A DNA stretch of 64,000 nucleotides from Macrothele yani (lineage: Eukaryota; Arthropoda; Arachnida; Araneae; Macrothelidae): positions 116,497,072 to 116,561,071 of the forward strand of contig CM076999.1 of NCBI GenBank assembly GCA_039090855.1. Reading direction: 5' to 3'. Below, in pieces: positions 41,525-52,829 of the stretch. The notes beneath the pieces were generated by a model. That model was not told the DNA's origin, searched no databases, and saw only the letters and a list, made by a program, of their open reading frames with translations. Position 1 is the first letter of the stretch. The number at the start of each line of letters is the position of its first letter. The translations under genes were made by a program, and so were the position numbers.

Positions 41525-43021
41525 CACTGGTGTTCAAAATTTAGAGAATTTGCACATTTTGTCGATTTTCATAAAAAGTACGGAACCAAAGGTACAAATT
41601 ATGCCGCCGAATAAGAATGCAAATTTGCAGTGTCGAATACATAAGCGTACACGTGCGTGTGGGCGGAGCTGTGATAGCGGAGGGCATGAAAAGCACACGT
41701 GGCTTTTTCTGTGATTAGTTCGCTTGTACTCCTCAGCAACATTCGTTGTGTTTCTTGCAGGAGTTGGTTCAATTTCATAAGCAATCAGGAAAAATGATTT
41801 GCCACGAACGTATTGATGACGGAATGAGGTGGAGAATCGTCGGTGCATTGGAGGCAGGGCAATCGCAAGTGCAGGTTGCTGCAGAGCTCACTGTAACGCC
41901 CAGTGTCGTCTGCAATTTGTGGAACCAGTTTAAGGACACTGGATCCATATCAAGAAGGCTTGGGCAAGGTCATCCAAGAGCCACGACGGCCAATGAAGAT
42001 CATTATTTGGCACTTGGACTGCTACAGCTGCACAGCTATCTCGTGAGCTGCATGCAGCCACTGGAACCCGAGTTTCAAGGGTTACTGTTTCCCGAAGGCT
42101 TCATGAGAGAGGGCTTTTTGCCAGAAGCCCCGCTGTTTGTGTCCCGCTCACTTCAGCACACAAGAGAGCGCGTTTAGCATGGTGCAGACAACATCAGCCT
42201 TGGGCCAGACTACAGTGGGGTAACGTTCTCTTCACAGACAAGTCACGATTCAGCCTGGACACTGATTCTCGACGTACCTTCATCTGGACAGAACCTGGGA
42301 CCCGATACCTTTCCTCCAACATCCGAGAAAGGGACTGCTATGGCAGCGGAGGTGTCATGGTCTGGGCAGGCATTATGTTGGACGGTTGCACACCTCTCCA
42401 TGTCTTTGACAGAGGCTCCCTTGACTGATGAAATGTATAGAAATGACATGTTACAGCCCTATGTTTGACTTTTCAGAGGCGCAGTTGGCCCTCGGTTCCT
42501 TTTCACGGACGACAACGCTCATCCACATAGGGCTCACCTGGTCGACGATTCTCTTCAAAGTAAGGATTCCGACGGATGGATTGGTCAGCCAGATCACCAG
42601 ACCTAAACCCTATCGAACATGTCCGGGACGCTCTTGAGAGGGCAACTGTAGCTCGCAATCCCCCTCCAAGAACCATCCAGGAGCTGAAAACTGCGTTGCT
42701 GCAGAAGTGGGAATGACTGCCACAGGGACTCATCAACTGCCTCGTTTCCAGTATGACGTCACACTCTGAGAGCTGTATGACTGTGAGAGGGGACCATACC
42801 CCATATTAGTCCTTTTATGTTCGATCTTGCAACCTGGATTTTGGACATTCCTGCGCTGATGAGCCTTACTGAAAATCATGAGTGCATACCATGACTGTTG
42901 TATGGTATATTTTTTTTTCTTATATAACTGTGTATCCATACCAAATTTCATTAAAATGTGTCCATTAGTTTTTCAAAAATTCGACGAAATGTGAAAATTC
43001 TATTAATTTTGAACATCAGTG
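41525..43021 (+). mobile_element. Tc1-like transposon (Tc1-D), full length
   Basis: The ends CACTGGTGTTCAAAATTTAG (left) and, inverted, CACTGATGTTCAAAATTAAT (right) continue to TTCACATTTYGTCGA. TA flanks both sides (41523-41524, 43022-43023). 1.5 kb, normal for the group, and inserted into the LINE. Confidence 0.92.
41794..42809 (+). pseudogene. Tc1-like transposase (Tc1-D)
   Basis: Starts MICHERIDDGMRWRIVGALE AGQSQ, homologous to the Tc1-B protein. The first 80 or so residues are open (VVCNLWNQFKDTGSISRR, GQGHPRATT). Frames then shift several times. Legible catalytic pieces are VLFTDKSRFSLDTD near 42235, GGVMVWAGIMLDG near 42350, FLFTDDNAHPHRAHLVDD near 42500, and SARSPDLNPIEHVRDALE near 42590 (glutamate site). 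It ends VRGDHTPY before TAG. The first catalytic D is now K-adjacent (TDKSRF) in place of TDESRF, an additional sign of decay. Confidence 0.85.
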
Positions 43022-43400
43022 TAAAAAAGACATACAAAGACTGCAGAAAACTGAGAGAAGCATGGAGAAATGCAAGCTTGACGTAACCAGGAAAGATAAG
43101 AAGAGGAACTCCTGGATAAGGAAAATGACAAGAGTGGAAGACATATGATCAGAGTAAAATCCCTGAAATGGCAATGAGTTGGACATGTTGCCAGATGAAA
43201 GGACCACCCATGGACAACCAAAATTCTAGACTGGATTCCAAGGGACAGGAAAAGACCCAGAAGAAGACCACATGGGAGATGGGTGGATGAAATTCGAAAG
43301 CATGTTGTAGTGACATGGATGAGACTAGCTTAAGGCAGACAGTTGTGGAAGAAACTTGGGGAGACCTTCATTCAGCATTGGATTGATAATTGATGATGAC
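43022..43400 (+). pseudogene. RTE-like LINE ORF2, piece 3 and 3' end
   Basis: Across frames it reads LQKTERSMEKCKLDVTRKDK KRNSWIR, a stop-broken WAGHV-like stretch (SWTCCQMKGPPMDNQNS in one frame), RPRRRPHGRWVDEIRKHV and WKKLGETFIQHWIDN, ending in GATGATGAC. This is the usual C-terminus of BovB/RTE-type ORF2 (R.ME..ML...R.DR.RN..IR..T...D; GRP..RW.DDI; FIQQWIDNG). Confidence 0.8.
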
Positions 43401-44009
43401 TAAAAGCAATAAAATGAAGACAAAACTTTGTTCACACTTTTAATTATTACATAATATTACAACAAAAATTAGGACTTACTTAGTATACAAAAGCACTTTC
43501 AAAACAATAGCCATTTTTCAAAACAGGCTCACTTTTGGCTTTTGAAAATATTTTTTTACACAACAGTATAATTCTTCTTCTCATTAAATAAAACTCAACA
43601 CATCTTTCTTTCAAGAAAGGTTCTCAGAAGCATTTGCAATAGATTCAATATTCGTTACTGCAAATTGCAAATGTTTTAGTGTTTAAATTAAAATTTCCAT
43701 ATCATCAGTGGTAATGTTTAATACTTTCAAAGTTGGCTTTCCAAATTCTAGTGTTGGCAATCTAAAGGGCATCAATAGATTTAAAATGATAAAACTGCTG
43801 TAAATCGTTTACAGTCCTTGGTCTCAGTTTTCAGGTTTTCTCTGACTTTAGTTCATTATAAACATAATAAGCAATTTGAATAGGGTGAAATGTAGACACT
43901 GCTGGTAGTAACAGGCAATGAAACCACACTAACCAAAGTCAGTCTTTCTATTGACACTCTAATGAGAACATGAATTATATTGTCATATAAAGAATGCTTT
44001 CAAAAGTTA
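43401..44009. other. unassigned intron DNA
   Basis: AT-rich, with no recognised coding frame or repeat boundary. Confidence 0.3.
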
Positions 44010-45293
44010 TTAGGTGTACAAATAAGTTTTAAAGTGTTTTAAGACAACGTAACATGTAATTTGACAGAAAACAACAATACCTTTACAAATCAAAATATGT
44101 GCTGTCATTATCTATCACCTTATGCCATCAGTCGGGCTGCTGACAGATTCCAGCCATGAAGAATACTTTGTTGTGTGGCGCGATGAAGTCGTCAACCCAT
44201 TTTTGCACTACGTCACATGTCCGGAACCACACAGCAGACAAACCATGTTGCATCGATTGGAACAAATGATAGTCTAAAGGGGCTATGTCGGGACTATATG
44301 CCAGGTGCTCCAAAACTTCCCAGGCCAGGCAAGCGTCAATAACGTTTCCTTGACCGATTTCACGACATGTGGCCTAGTGTTGTCTAGCACTAATTTCACG
44401 GGACGCAATCCTTTGCCTGTGAATAGATGTTTCCGACAAATTCCCTGGGTTCAATCGCAGCAATTGTTGCTTGTAGTGATCAGCAGTAACAGTTTGATCC
44501 TGTTCCAATAGTTCGTAATAGAGCACACCCTTCATATCCCACCAGATGCACAGCAGAACTTTCTTGGAGTGAATATTGCGTTTCGGTGTAAAAGTCGTTG
44601 CTTCACCGGGGTCTGCCCAGTGTTTTTTGTGTTTGGGATTGTCGTACCATAACCTCTTTTCATCACCCGTAACGATTTTCCACAGGAAAGACTTTCGGTG
44701 TTGTTTATTCAACAGATTGAAACACTTCATGACACTCTCATCCTTGTTCCTTTGGCTCAGATCATGTGGCACAAATTTTTCTTCCTTCTGAATCTTTCCC
44801 ATCGCGCGTAAATGATTGGAAATGGTTTGCTGAGTTACCCCCCCCCCCCCCCCCCCCAGTTGTTCAGCTAGTTCTTTTTGCGTTTGAGAAAAATGTTCAT
44901 CTAGCAATGCTTGCAATTTCTCGTGTACAACCTTCTGCGGGGCACTGCTACGTTCTCAATCGGTAACTTCGAAATCACCTGCTTTAAACCGTTTAAACCA
45001 AAACTCACACATGCTTTTCGATACAATATTCTCCCCCAGAACAGAACAAATTGATGCACATGCTTTAGAAACACTTTTTTCTTGATGAAATTTGCAACAA
45101 ATGCAGTATGGCTTGCCATCTTTCACCTACCGATGTTCAAGTGCATTTGACTGTTGAGCAAACTTCTGTGTCACATTTTATACTCGGGACTAGTTACGGT
45201 CATGTGACAACAACGTGGGGGAATGTCGGATGATATGTAAATTAGAGGTATACGTCCCCCAAAAAACGCCTTAAAACTTATTTGTACACCTAA
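44010..45293 (-). mobile_element. mariner transposon (mariner-4), full length
   Basis: The ends TTAGGTGTACAAATAAGTTTTA are near-identical and inverted at both sides, flanked by TA (44008-44009, 45294-45295). 1.28 kb, the standard mariner size. Different family from mariner-3. Confidence 0.93.
44087..45119 (-). pseudogene. mariner transposase (DD34D, mariner-4)
   Basis: The N-terminal region is broken (VHQFVLFWGRILYRKACVSF, then FGLNGLKQVI). After a frame change it is well preserved: VTQQTISNHLRAMGKIQKEE, KFVPHDLSQRN (WVPHEL motif), IVTGDEKRLWYDNPKHKKHW (first D), a shifted second-D region near 44390 (LVLDNTRPHV in the other frame), and AYSPDIAPLDYHLFQSMQHG (third D). It ends WHKVIDNDSTYFDL. 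A run of about 19 C at 44839-44857 (plus strand) adds glycines before VTQQ and is probably an expanded homopolymer. Confidence 0.88.
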
Positions 45294-45730
45294 TATAAAA
45301 ATTAGGCTGTTTGTCTAGACATACTAAATAGGTATGGAACAGAGTTGAAGAATTTGAATGTAGCACATTGTACTTTTCTCATGTGGAAGACATTTTCAAA
45401 TAATCAAAATGTCAAACTGTTTATTCTTTTAAGCAACAGAAATACATAAACAGGACAATTTTTTATACACACCCACCAAATATGCAACACAGAAATTAAG
45501 TAATGAGACTGATTTTTTTTAAATCTCAGTAAAACACATGGGTCAGGAAGGCATGGCTTTTTGATAAGTCAGTTAAAACTCTAAGCTATAACAACCATCT
45601 ATGTACGATGTCAAGAAGTGATGTACTAAAAACTATGAAACTAAATGTTCAACTGTGTTTCTCATATTAGTGTTAAGAGCATCGGCCACTTTGACCACAT
45701 ATGTCTTCATTTCCCTATATATATACTATA
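45294..45730. other. unassigned intron DNA
   Basis: Nothing recognised between the mariner and the following Tc1. Confidence 0.3.
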
Positions 45731-46850
45731 CTGACAAAAGTCACCAGACACCTAGAAGAGAAACACAACATAGCATTTATTGACATACATTAGTATGGTG
45801 TCAGTCCACGTTTGGTCTCAATGCATGCACTGACCCTTCGAGACATGCTTTCGACAAGGTTTCGGAACACAGCGATAGGTATGCGCTTCCATTCAGTACA
45901 TAATGCTGCCGCTAACTGTTGCTTAGTAGTAGGCCTTGGTTCCAAACTTCTTATGTGGTGCTTTAATTCATCTCATAGGCTGTGCTGGCCAGTCCACACA
46001 TGATACGGAATTATCTTCAAACAATGCCGTAATAGTCCTTGCTTCATGGCTCGGTGCATTATCCTGCTGGTACCAACAAGGCTTGGTTCCATGGCATTGC
46101 CAAAGAGTTGGTAGGGCATAATTGTCCAGAATATCGAGGTAGACATGCTGGTTAACAGGTTTGTCCACGATAACCAATGGGCCGGGACCATACCACGAAA
46201 AACACCCCCACACGAGTACACTGCCAGCTCCAAACTTGACCGTACGAACAGTACACTGTGGTAAATAAGCGTTCCTCTGGCTGCCACCATACCCACATAC
46301 AGCCATCAGACTGATGGATCGTTTATCTGGATTCATCAGTCCATAGGACCTGTTTCCATTGATCTACGGTCCACGATAAATGTTCTTTACACCATGATAA
46401 ACGACTAGTAGCATTCCGAGTGGAGATGAAAGGCTTATGAGCAGACGCACGACTACGGTAACCCATGGAATGAAGTTCTCTGCGAATGGTATGTGTACAT
46501 ACCGAGGTTCCAGCATTTTACTTACCTGTACACTGGGGTCTTGTGCAGTACTCCATCGATTAGCTGTAACGACTCTCCTGAGGCTTTGATGTCCTCTATC
46601 AGTGATTTTCTTTGGTTTGCTGGTATGTTTTACTGCTTCAGGCATGCCATGTGTCTTCCACTTATTCACTACATCCAAAACAGTTGACTTGGGTATAAAT
46701 AATAGTACATCTAAAACAGTCGACTTGGGTATAAGTAACAAATTTAATTCTTGAGGATTTAAATTTGTTACAACAGAAGGAAACAACAACTTTGCTTCAC
46801 AGTACTTACAAGTTACAACTGGCCACGACACAAGACTGGAAATGACAGGC
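45731..46850 (-). mobile_element. Tc1-like transposon (Tc1-E), one end missing
   Basis: The left tip CTGACAAAAGTCACCAGACACC follows TA at 45729-45730. No matching right tip was found before 46.95 kb. The transposase occupies the minus strand. Confidence 0.75.
45780..46831 (-). pseudogene. Tc1-like transposase (Tc1-E)
   Basis: The minus strand reads IPKSTVLDVVNKWKTHGMPE and KPKKITDRGHQSLRRVV, the paired-like DNA-binding domain of the Tc1/Sleeping-Beauty type. IPKSTVLDV is duplicated in tandem (about 45 bp). The catalytic part includes [20 protein letters not shown] near 46230 and [19 protein letters not shown] near 46060 (second D). The PDLNPIE-type site is decayed (VDWPAQP...). Several frameshifts. 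The first-D region (WxFTDES) is not clear. Confidence 0.8.
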
Positions 46851-47474
46851 CTAAAAACTTATTTTTGTTGAATTACTACTAGGCGCATGCAATTCTTACA
46901 ATGGAAATCGGGCTGTTTGGCGAATGGCAGTGAAGAAGCATTGTATGTAAGTAGCACATTTATCGAACATTAAAATTGAATTGTATATAGTAGTTCCCAC
47001 ATTTTATAAACCACCATGGGCTATAATTAACTTAAACATGAGCAACAGAATATAGAAAGATGATACACGTCTTTAAGAGTATTCTATTATTCAGTTTGCA
47101 GTCTGCTGTCTAATTTCCTTGTAAAAGCCATGTGGTTGATGTGCGAAAGCTTGGAAACTTTGATTTCTATTACACGCCAAGAAATTTGGATCATTAGTAT
47201 AGTTATACTATTTTGAGTGTAATTGCTTAGTTTCAGTCACTTGAAACTTCATTATCAAGGGTGCTGCAAAAGATGGCATGCTCAAACAGAAATTATAAGG
47301 TTTGATTCTTACTCCAGGGTGATATATTTTTTAAGTTTTCTGAGGAGACATCACATGGAGAACAATAAACTAAAAGAAATTCAGTACTGCAATCTGATTA
47401 CTTAATGTACTTATGAATTTCCCATGTATTTGTGAAGAATATTTCTTCTTAAATTTCTGTGATGAACTCTTAAT
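46851..47474. other. unassigned intron DNA
   Basis: No recognised coding frame or element boundary. The lost end of Tc1-E should have been near the start of this stretch. Confidence 0.3.
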
Positions 47475-47542
47475 AATTACTTAGAGGCGTGCTGTCTCCG
47501 TACGATATGATTTCGTACGGAGACAGCACGCTCTAAGTAATT
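47475..47542. repeat. near-perfect 30-bp hairpin
   Basis: AATTACTTAGAG.CGTGCTGTC runs to CCGTACGA, then after a loop of about 8 bases its complement returns. Only one or two positions are unmatched. It lies 170 bases downstream (gene sense) of an RCE1 exon. No relation to a neighbouring element is seen. Confidence 0.9.
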
Positions 47543-47714
47543 ATCTCCTATACGTACGAATTTTTAACAAGTAGAATTCTTAATGCATTTTTTTATGCAG
47601 TGGTATAAGTTGTTATACATGTGAGATGCTACAATTATGTGATATTATGTTCCTTTCATGTACAGTACATAAAATAAGAATATGCTAAATTTTCTGTATG
47701 AAAAAAGATATTAC

Positions 47715-47823
47715 CAATGCCAAAGAAAAATGGGCAGATGAACACTGTAGCAGATGACCCAAAACATGGCACTAAAATTGGAACCATACACGCACGAAAA
47801 GTAAACTCTTCAGAAAATGGAGC
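47715..47823 (-). CDS. RCE1: RCE1 coding exon carrying the catalytic glutamate
   Basis: 109 bases from AG (minus strand TTAACAG) to GTAATA. It encodes APFSEEFTFRACMVPILVPC then FGSSATVFICPFFFGI. SEEFTFR is the EExxxR motif whose first glutamate activates the catalytic water in this intramembrane glutamyl protease family. The following hydrophobic stretch is a transmembrane helix. It enters in phase 0 and leaves one base, which pairs with the exon at 39563 to make alanine. The donor GTAATA is weaker than the others. Confidence 0.95.
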
Positions 47824-48120
47824 CTGTTAATGCAAGAAAAAATTGACACATTTAGCACATCTTAATGAAGAAAATGCTGTTTTGTTTTAGAAATTTAATT
47901 ACATTACATATCACTAAGCTGTTTTCTCTGAGAAATTTAATAATTCATTTAAATTTCAAGAACAGTTTTCAAATTAATAGAATCATTATTTATACTTGCT
48001 GCGTGCATGCGCAAGTACATACATACAAACAAACCCATGTCTGAGATCAGCTTCTCAAAAAAAGCTCATCTGCCAGATTAAAGTTTAAATGATGGTGCTA
48101 GATTTCACTTACTTTTGATG

Positions 48121-48988
48121 CAGGGGCGTAGCAATTCAGAATTTTTGGGAGGAGCTCAAAGAAAATAAATTACATATATATATTTTATTTATTCTTATTG
48201 TGCTTGAAGATGTCACTACAAGCATTATATCTGGCTAGCATAATGACTAATGACGATATTATGAAAATACAGTACAGAAGAAGAAAAGTGTAATTATTTA
48301 TCTAAATCTTTAATCTACCAAAAGCGCATGATTTGGAACCAATGTTTTAAAAGTTATGTTGCAAAAGTAAACAGTCCAAAGATTAAATGAAATAGAGTCT
48401 GTATACAAACACAAGTACAACACATATACATACCCAGTGGATTGCATCGGTTTCATGGTCGGTGCCTCGGTGGTGTAGTTTGGGAACATTTCTTATTCAT
48501 AAATGCAGTACACCTCGGGGCCGGGTCCCGGGTGTATTACTGTATTCCATTCCAAAGGCTGTGACATTACATACAATGGCCAGGCTAGTGGTGGGGAATA
48601 GAAGGGTTGCTTATTTCATGCCATCACTTGTCAGCAAGCTAATGTATACTTGTGAGTTCACACTCCTACCAAAGCTCATGGCCGTCCAAAGAAAATTGAA
48701 CACTGCAGTTGCGTTTGACCTTAATGTGACATTGTGATTTCAGACACTTGAAACAGCTGAAGCCCCAGATCCCACACACACTAACACACAAGGACACACC
48801 ATCCCTCTCCATGTTCTAGAATTAACATTCATTTTAAAAACGAAAAAGTTTTGAATTTTGGTTTTCCTCTACTCTGGAGAAAAAGTGTAAAAACAACCAA
48901 ACTAAACATTGAAAAACAAAACTTATATATAATATTAGGGGGGGGCTTGGGCCTGTTGAGCCCCCCCCACCCTGTTCCTACGCCCCTG
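48121..48988. mobile_element. non-autonomous hAT element (MITE-like)
   Basis: The tips CAGGGGCGTAGCAATTC and, inverted, CAGGGGCGTAGGAACAG are both followed by G-rich text. An 8-bp duplication with one mismatch, TTTTGATG (48113-48120) and TTTTGGTG (48989-48996), flanks it. Inside, near 48462-48540, GCCTCGGTGGTGTAGTTTGG followed by GGGCCGGGTCCCGGGTG resembles a tRNA-like head, perhaps a captured SINE. There is no transposase. Confidence 0.8.
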
Positions 48989-49059
48989 TTTTGGTGTATC
49001 AAACACCTCCAATTGTAGTGATCTCGGCACACGACTCAAGGTTCATTGACATCCATCAC

Positions 49060-49400
49060 AAATCTCATACAACCGCTTTTGTCACTTGGGCTGAATAAAT
49101 TATCTTAGAATAAAATATACTAATTCTCGTATCTCATCACTCATTCTTTCACATGGCCAAAAAAAAAAAAAACTAAGAATATTAGTCTCCACCTTACTAA
49201 CAACATTTTGCTTCACATTACACATCTGTAACAAATCTTCATTCCTCACATGATTAGAACATGTCTTGCCACAAACCCCCATATGTAGCACATCTTCCCA
49301 GCACACAAATTACTTCTATGTCTCTTCTGTAGTATCCAGGTTTCACTGCCACACATCAAAGCAGAAACAATTACACTTTCAAATACTGCCATTTTAGACC
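49060..49400 (-). pseudogene. LINE ORF2 C-terminal fragment
   Basis: Across frames the minus strand reads ALMCGSETWILQKRHRSNLC, GKTCSNHVRNEDLLQMCNVK, QNVVSKVETNILS, then a T run and FGHVKE/CERMSDE. This is the GSETWxL...R..RNE....C.....v.ve...LRWFGHVERM signature of RTE/CR1-type ORF2 C-termini. Interrupted by stops and a poly-A (plus strand) insertion at 49157-49172. Confidence 0.65.
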
Positions 49401-50084
49401 TTTCAGAGAACCCATCAATTATTTGTTATCTATGTTTTAATATTTCATAGAAGTACAAACACACTAGACACTGAATCTGAAAACTTTAGTCTCATGCACA
49501 TAAATGCCACTTACACAGCCTAACTGCAAAGTACACAGTCACATGCATCACTATGTGATCTAGGTAACTATTTTAAACTGCTGCTCATCAGCAATAGTCA
49601 GCAGTATTGATCACAACAGGAAAAACAAAGGATCTTTCAGAGTTCGATACAGGGCTTATTGTGGGTGCTCATCTGGCTCAAGCAACAATTTTGAAAACAG
49701 CAGAGCCAACTGGTTTCTCAAAGGGTGAGACACCTAGAGCCTTTAAACAGTAGAAAAATAACCCACATTGCTTGTCTAAGAGATGTAACTGTGGCGCGAT
49801 GACAATCTGTCAGGAACGACATTGCCATCATCTGAGAAGGTTTGTATGAAGAAACAGGAATTCCTGCTTTCAGCAATTGACCAGAGCATTCAATGAAGGC
49901 TCTTCCCAACCCACATCTCAGCGAACTATTCACAGAGAATCGAAGAGCATCACTATTGGCAGTCACATACCTATAAGGAAACCAGTTTTTTATGAAAAAC
50001 CAGAAAGATCATCTACAGTGATGTCAGGAACGCCATGATTGACATTGAAAAGACTGGAAAAAATCAAGTGATCCAACGATTTGC

Positions 50085-52185
50085 ACTACACCTTGTTCTG
50101 TACTGATGGCAGACAGAGTTTGGCGGAAGCCTCATGATGCAATAGACCCAACTTGCCTTGTCAATACACCTCAATGTTCTGGAGGTGGTGTCAATGGATA
50201 AAACTCATGTTGTCCGACGAGTCCCAGTGCACCTTGTTCTGTACCGATGGTAGGAAGAGAGATTGGTGGTAGCCCCATGAAGCAATGGGTCTAGCTGGCC
50301 TTGTAAACACAACTCAAGGTTCTGGAAGTGGTGCCAGTGGATAAAAGTCATGTAGTCCGACGAGTCCCGGTGAACCTTGTTCTGTACCGACAGTAGGCAC
50401 AGAGTTTGGCGGGGGCCCCATGAAGCAGTGGACCAAAATTGCTTTGTAAACACAACTGAAGGTTCTGGAAGTGGTGTCAGTGGATAAAAGTCATGTAGTC
50501 CACCGAGTTCCGGTGCACCTTGTTCTGTACCGACGATGGACAGAGTTTGGCGGAAGCCTCATGAGGCAATGGACCCAACTTGCCTTGATAAACACAACTA
50601 AAGGTTCTGGAGGAGGTGTCAGTGGATAAAAGTCATGTAGCCCAACAAGTCTCAATGCACCTTGTTCTGTACTGGTAGGCAGACAGAGTTTGGCAGAAGC
50701 CTCATGATGCAATAGACCCAACTTGCCTGATAAATACACCTCAATGTTCTGGAGGTGGTGTCAATGGATAAAAGTCATGTTGTCCGACGAGTCCCGGTGA
50801 ATCTTGTTCTGTACCGATGGTAGGCACAAAGTTTGGTGGGAGCTCCATGAGGCAGTGGACCCAGCTTGCTTGATAAACACAACTGAAGGTTCTGGAAATG
50901 GTGTCAGTGGATAAAAGTCATATAGTCCGGCGAGTCTCTGGTGCACCTTGTTCTGTATCGACAGTAGGCAGACAGAGTTTGGTGGGAGCCTCATGAGGCA
51001 GTGGATTGAAACTTGCTTTGTAAACACAACTGAAGGTTCTGGAGGTGGTGTCAATGGATAAAAGTCGTGTAGTCCGATGAGTCCCAGTGCACCTTGTTTT
51101 GTACCGATGGTAGGAACAGAGATTGGTGGGAGCCCCATGAAGCAATGGGTCTAGTTTGCCTTGTAAACACAACTCAAGGTTCTGGAAGTGGTGCCAGTGG
51201 ATAAAAATCATGTAGTCCACCGAGTCTCAATGCACCTTGTTCTGTACCAACGATGGACAGAGTTTGGCGGAAGCCTCATGAAGCAATGGACTCAACTTGC
51301 CTTGTAAACACAACTAAAGGTTCTGGAAGTGGTGTCAGTGGATAAAAGTCATGTAGTACGACGAGTCCCGGTGAACCTTGTTCTGTACAGATGGTAGGCA
51401 GAGAGTTTGGTGGGAGTCCCATGAAGCAATGGACCCAGCTTGCCTGATAAACACAACTCAAGGTTCTGGAGGTGGTGTCAGTGGATAAAAATCATGTAGC
51501 CCAACAAGTCTCAATGCATCTTGTTCTGTACCAATGGTAGACAGGGAGTTTGACCAAAGCCTCATGAAGCAATGGACTCAGCTTGCCTTGTAAACACAAC
51601 TAAAGGTTCTGGAAGTGGTGTCAGTGGATAAAAGTCATGTAGTACGAGTCCCGGTGAATCTTGTTCTGTACCGAAAGTAAGCACAAAGTTTGGTGGGAGC
51701 CCCATGAGGCAGTGGACTGAAATTGCTTTGTAAACACAACTGAAGGTTCTGGAAATGGTGTCAGTGGATAAAAGTCATATAGTCCGGCGAGTTCTGGTGC
51801 ACCTTGTTCTGTATCGACAGTAGGCACAGAGTTTGGTGGGAGCCCCATGATGCAGTGGATTGAAATTGCTTTGTAAACACAACTGAAGGTTCTGGAAGTG
51901 GTGTCAGTGGATAAAAGTCATGTAGTCCACCGAGTTCTGGGGCACCTTGTTCTGTACCGACGGTGGACAGAGTTTGGTGTGGCAGCCCCATGAAGCAATG
52001 GACCCAGTTTGCCAGATAAACACAACTCAAGGTTCTGGAGGAGGTGTCAGTGGATAAAAGTCATTTAGCCCAACAAGTCCCGGTTCACCTTGTTCTGTAC
52101 CCATGGTAAGCAGAGAGTTTGGCGGGAGTCCCACAAAACAATGGGTCTAGCTGGCCTTGTAAACACAACTCAAGGTTCTGGAGGT
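50085..52185 (+). repeat. ~15 tandem copies of a 143-bp Tc1 transposase segment
   Basis: The junction GTGGATAAAA (or AATGGATAAAA) recurs at 50196, 50339, 50482, 50624, 50766, 50909, 51056, 51199, 51340, 51483, 51626, 51766, 51909 and 52052. The modal spacing is 143 bp (range 140-147). Each unit translates as KVMxSDESRxTLFCTDGRQR, VWREPHEAMDP and CLVNTTQGSGGGV, the region around the first catalytic aspartate. Since 143 is not a multiple of three, the frame rotates with each copy. Units about six apart (near 858 bp) look more alike than neighbours. Confidence 0.95.
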
Positions 52186-52505
52186 GGTATCATAGTGTGG
52201 GGCCTGTTCTGTTGGTGTGGAACAGGTCCCCTGATATTACTGGAAGGTCAGGTGCCCCCAAGTATTGTCTGAACAGTATTCCTGATCAAGTCCACCCTGC
52301 AATGCTGACTTTTCATCCAGCAGGTGATGGCTGTTTCACAGAAGACAATGCTATTGTGCTTGCACAAGATGTGTTCAGCAGTGGCTCGGTGAACATGACA
52401 GTGACTTCCACCATCTTCTCTGGCCACCACAAAGCCCGGATCTGAACCTCATTGAGAGTGCATGGGACACATTAGAAAAACAGATCCAAAAGTAATGTCC
52501 TCTTC

Positions 52506-52563
52506 TGTCAAATCTGAGCCAGTTAAAGGACTGTCTGTTCCTTTAACTGGCTCAGATCTGACA
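52506..52563. repeat. 25-bp hairpin
   Basis: TGTCAAATCTGAGCCAGTTA plus AAGGA is mirrored after 8 bases. It lies in the 3' part of Tc1-F, apparently from a local inverted duplication of the coding text NLSQLKD. Confidence 0.9.
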
Positions 52564-52829
52564 GAATGATGTAGACGCAGATGCACTCCAGTAACTTGTG
52601 GAACCTACGCCAAATCACATATGTGCTGTAATTTGGGCTAAAGGAAGTCCAACTCAGTACTGAGCAAAGGTTTCTAATACAGTGTGTATGTGTGCTAAGA
52701 AAAACTATGCAGCAAGTTTGTGGCATTAGTTTCAGTTGTCAGCTGCTTGGTAAGCAGTTGTCAGAAAACATCAGAAGTAGACCACAGAAGATGGGAAATT
52801 GCCTTTTCTGATGAACCATATGTTTCTTG

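Larger units (their letters stand above)
49660..52700 (+). mobile_element. Tc1-like element (Tc1-F) swollen by an internal satellite array
   Basis: Tc1 transposase pieces in plus orientation lie on both sides of a 2.1-kb tandem array. 5' side (49.69-50.09 kb): HIACLRDVTVARRQSV and PIRKPVFYEKPERSSTVMSG. 3' side (52.17-52.66 kb): GSGGGIIVWGLFCWCGTGPL, GDGCFTEDNAIVLAQDVF and PDLNLIESAWDTLEKQIQK. The array itself is repeated first-catalytic-site sequence. Terminal repeats were not identified, so the limits are approximate. Confidence 0.7.

Noticed and set aside
45731..46950. Complete Tc1-E with both terminal repeats
   Set aside because: I could not find the complement of the left tip on the right side; the element is listed as one-ended.
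50205..52030. Minus-strand frames with repeated TPPPEPSVVFTKQ text
   Set aside because: Opposite strand of the 143-bp Tc1-derived array.
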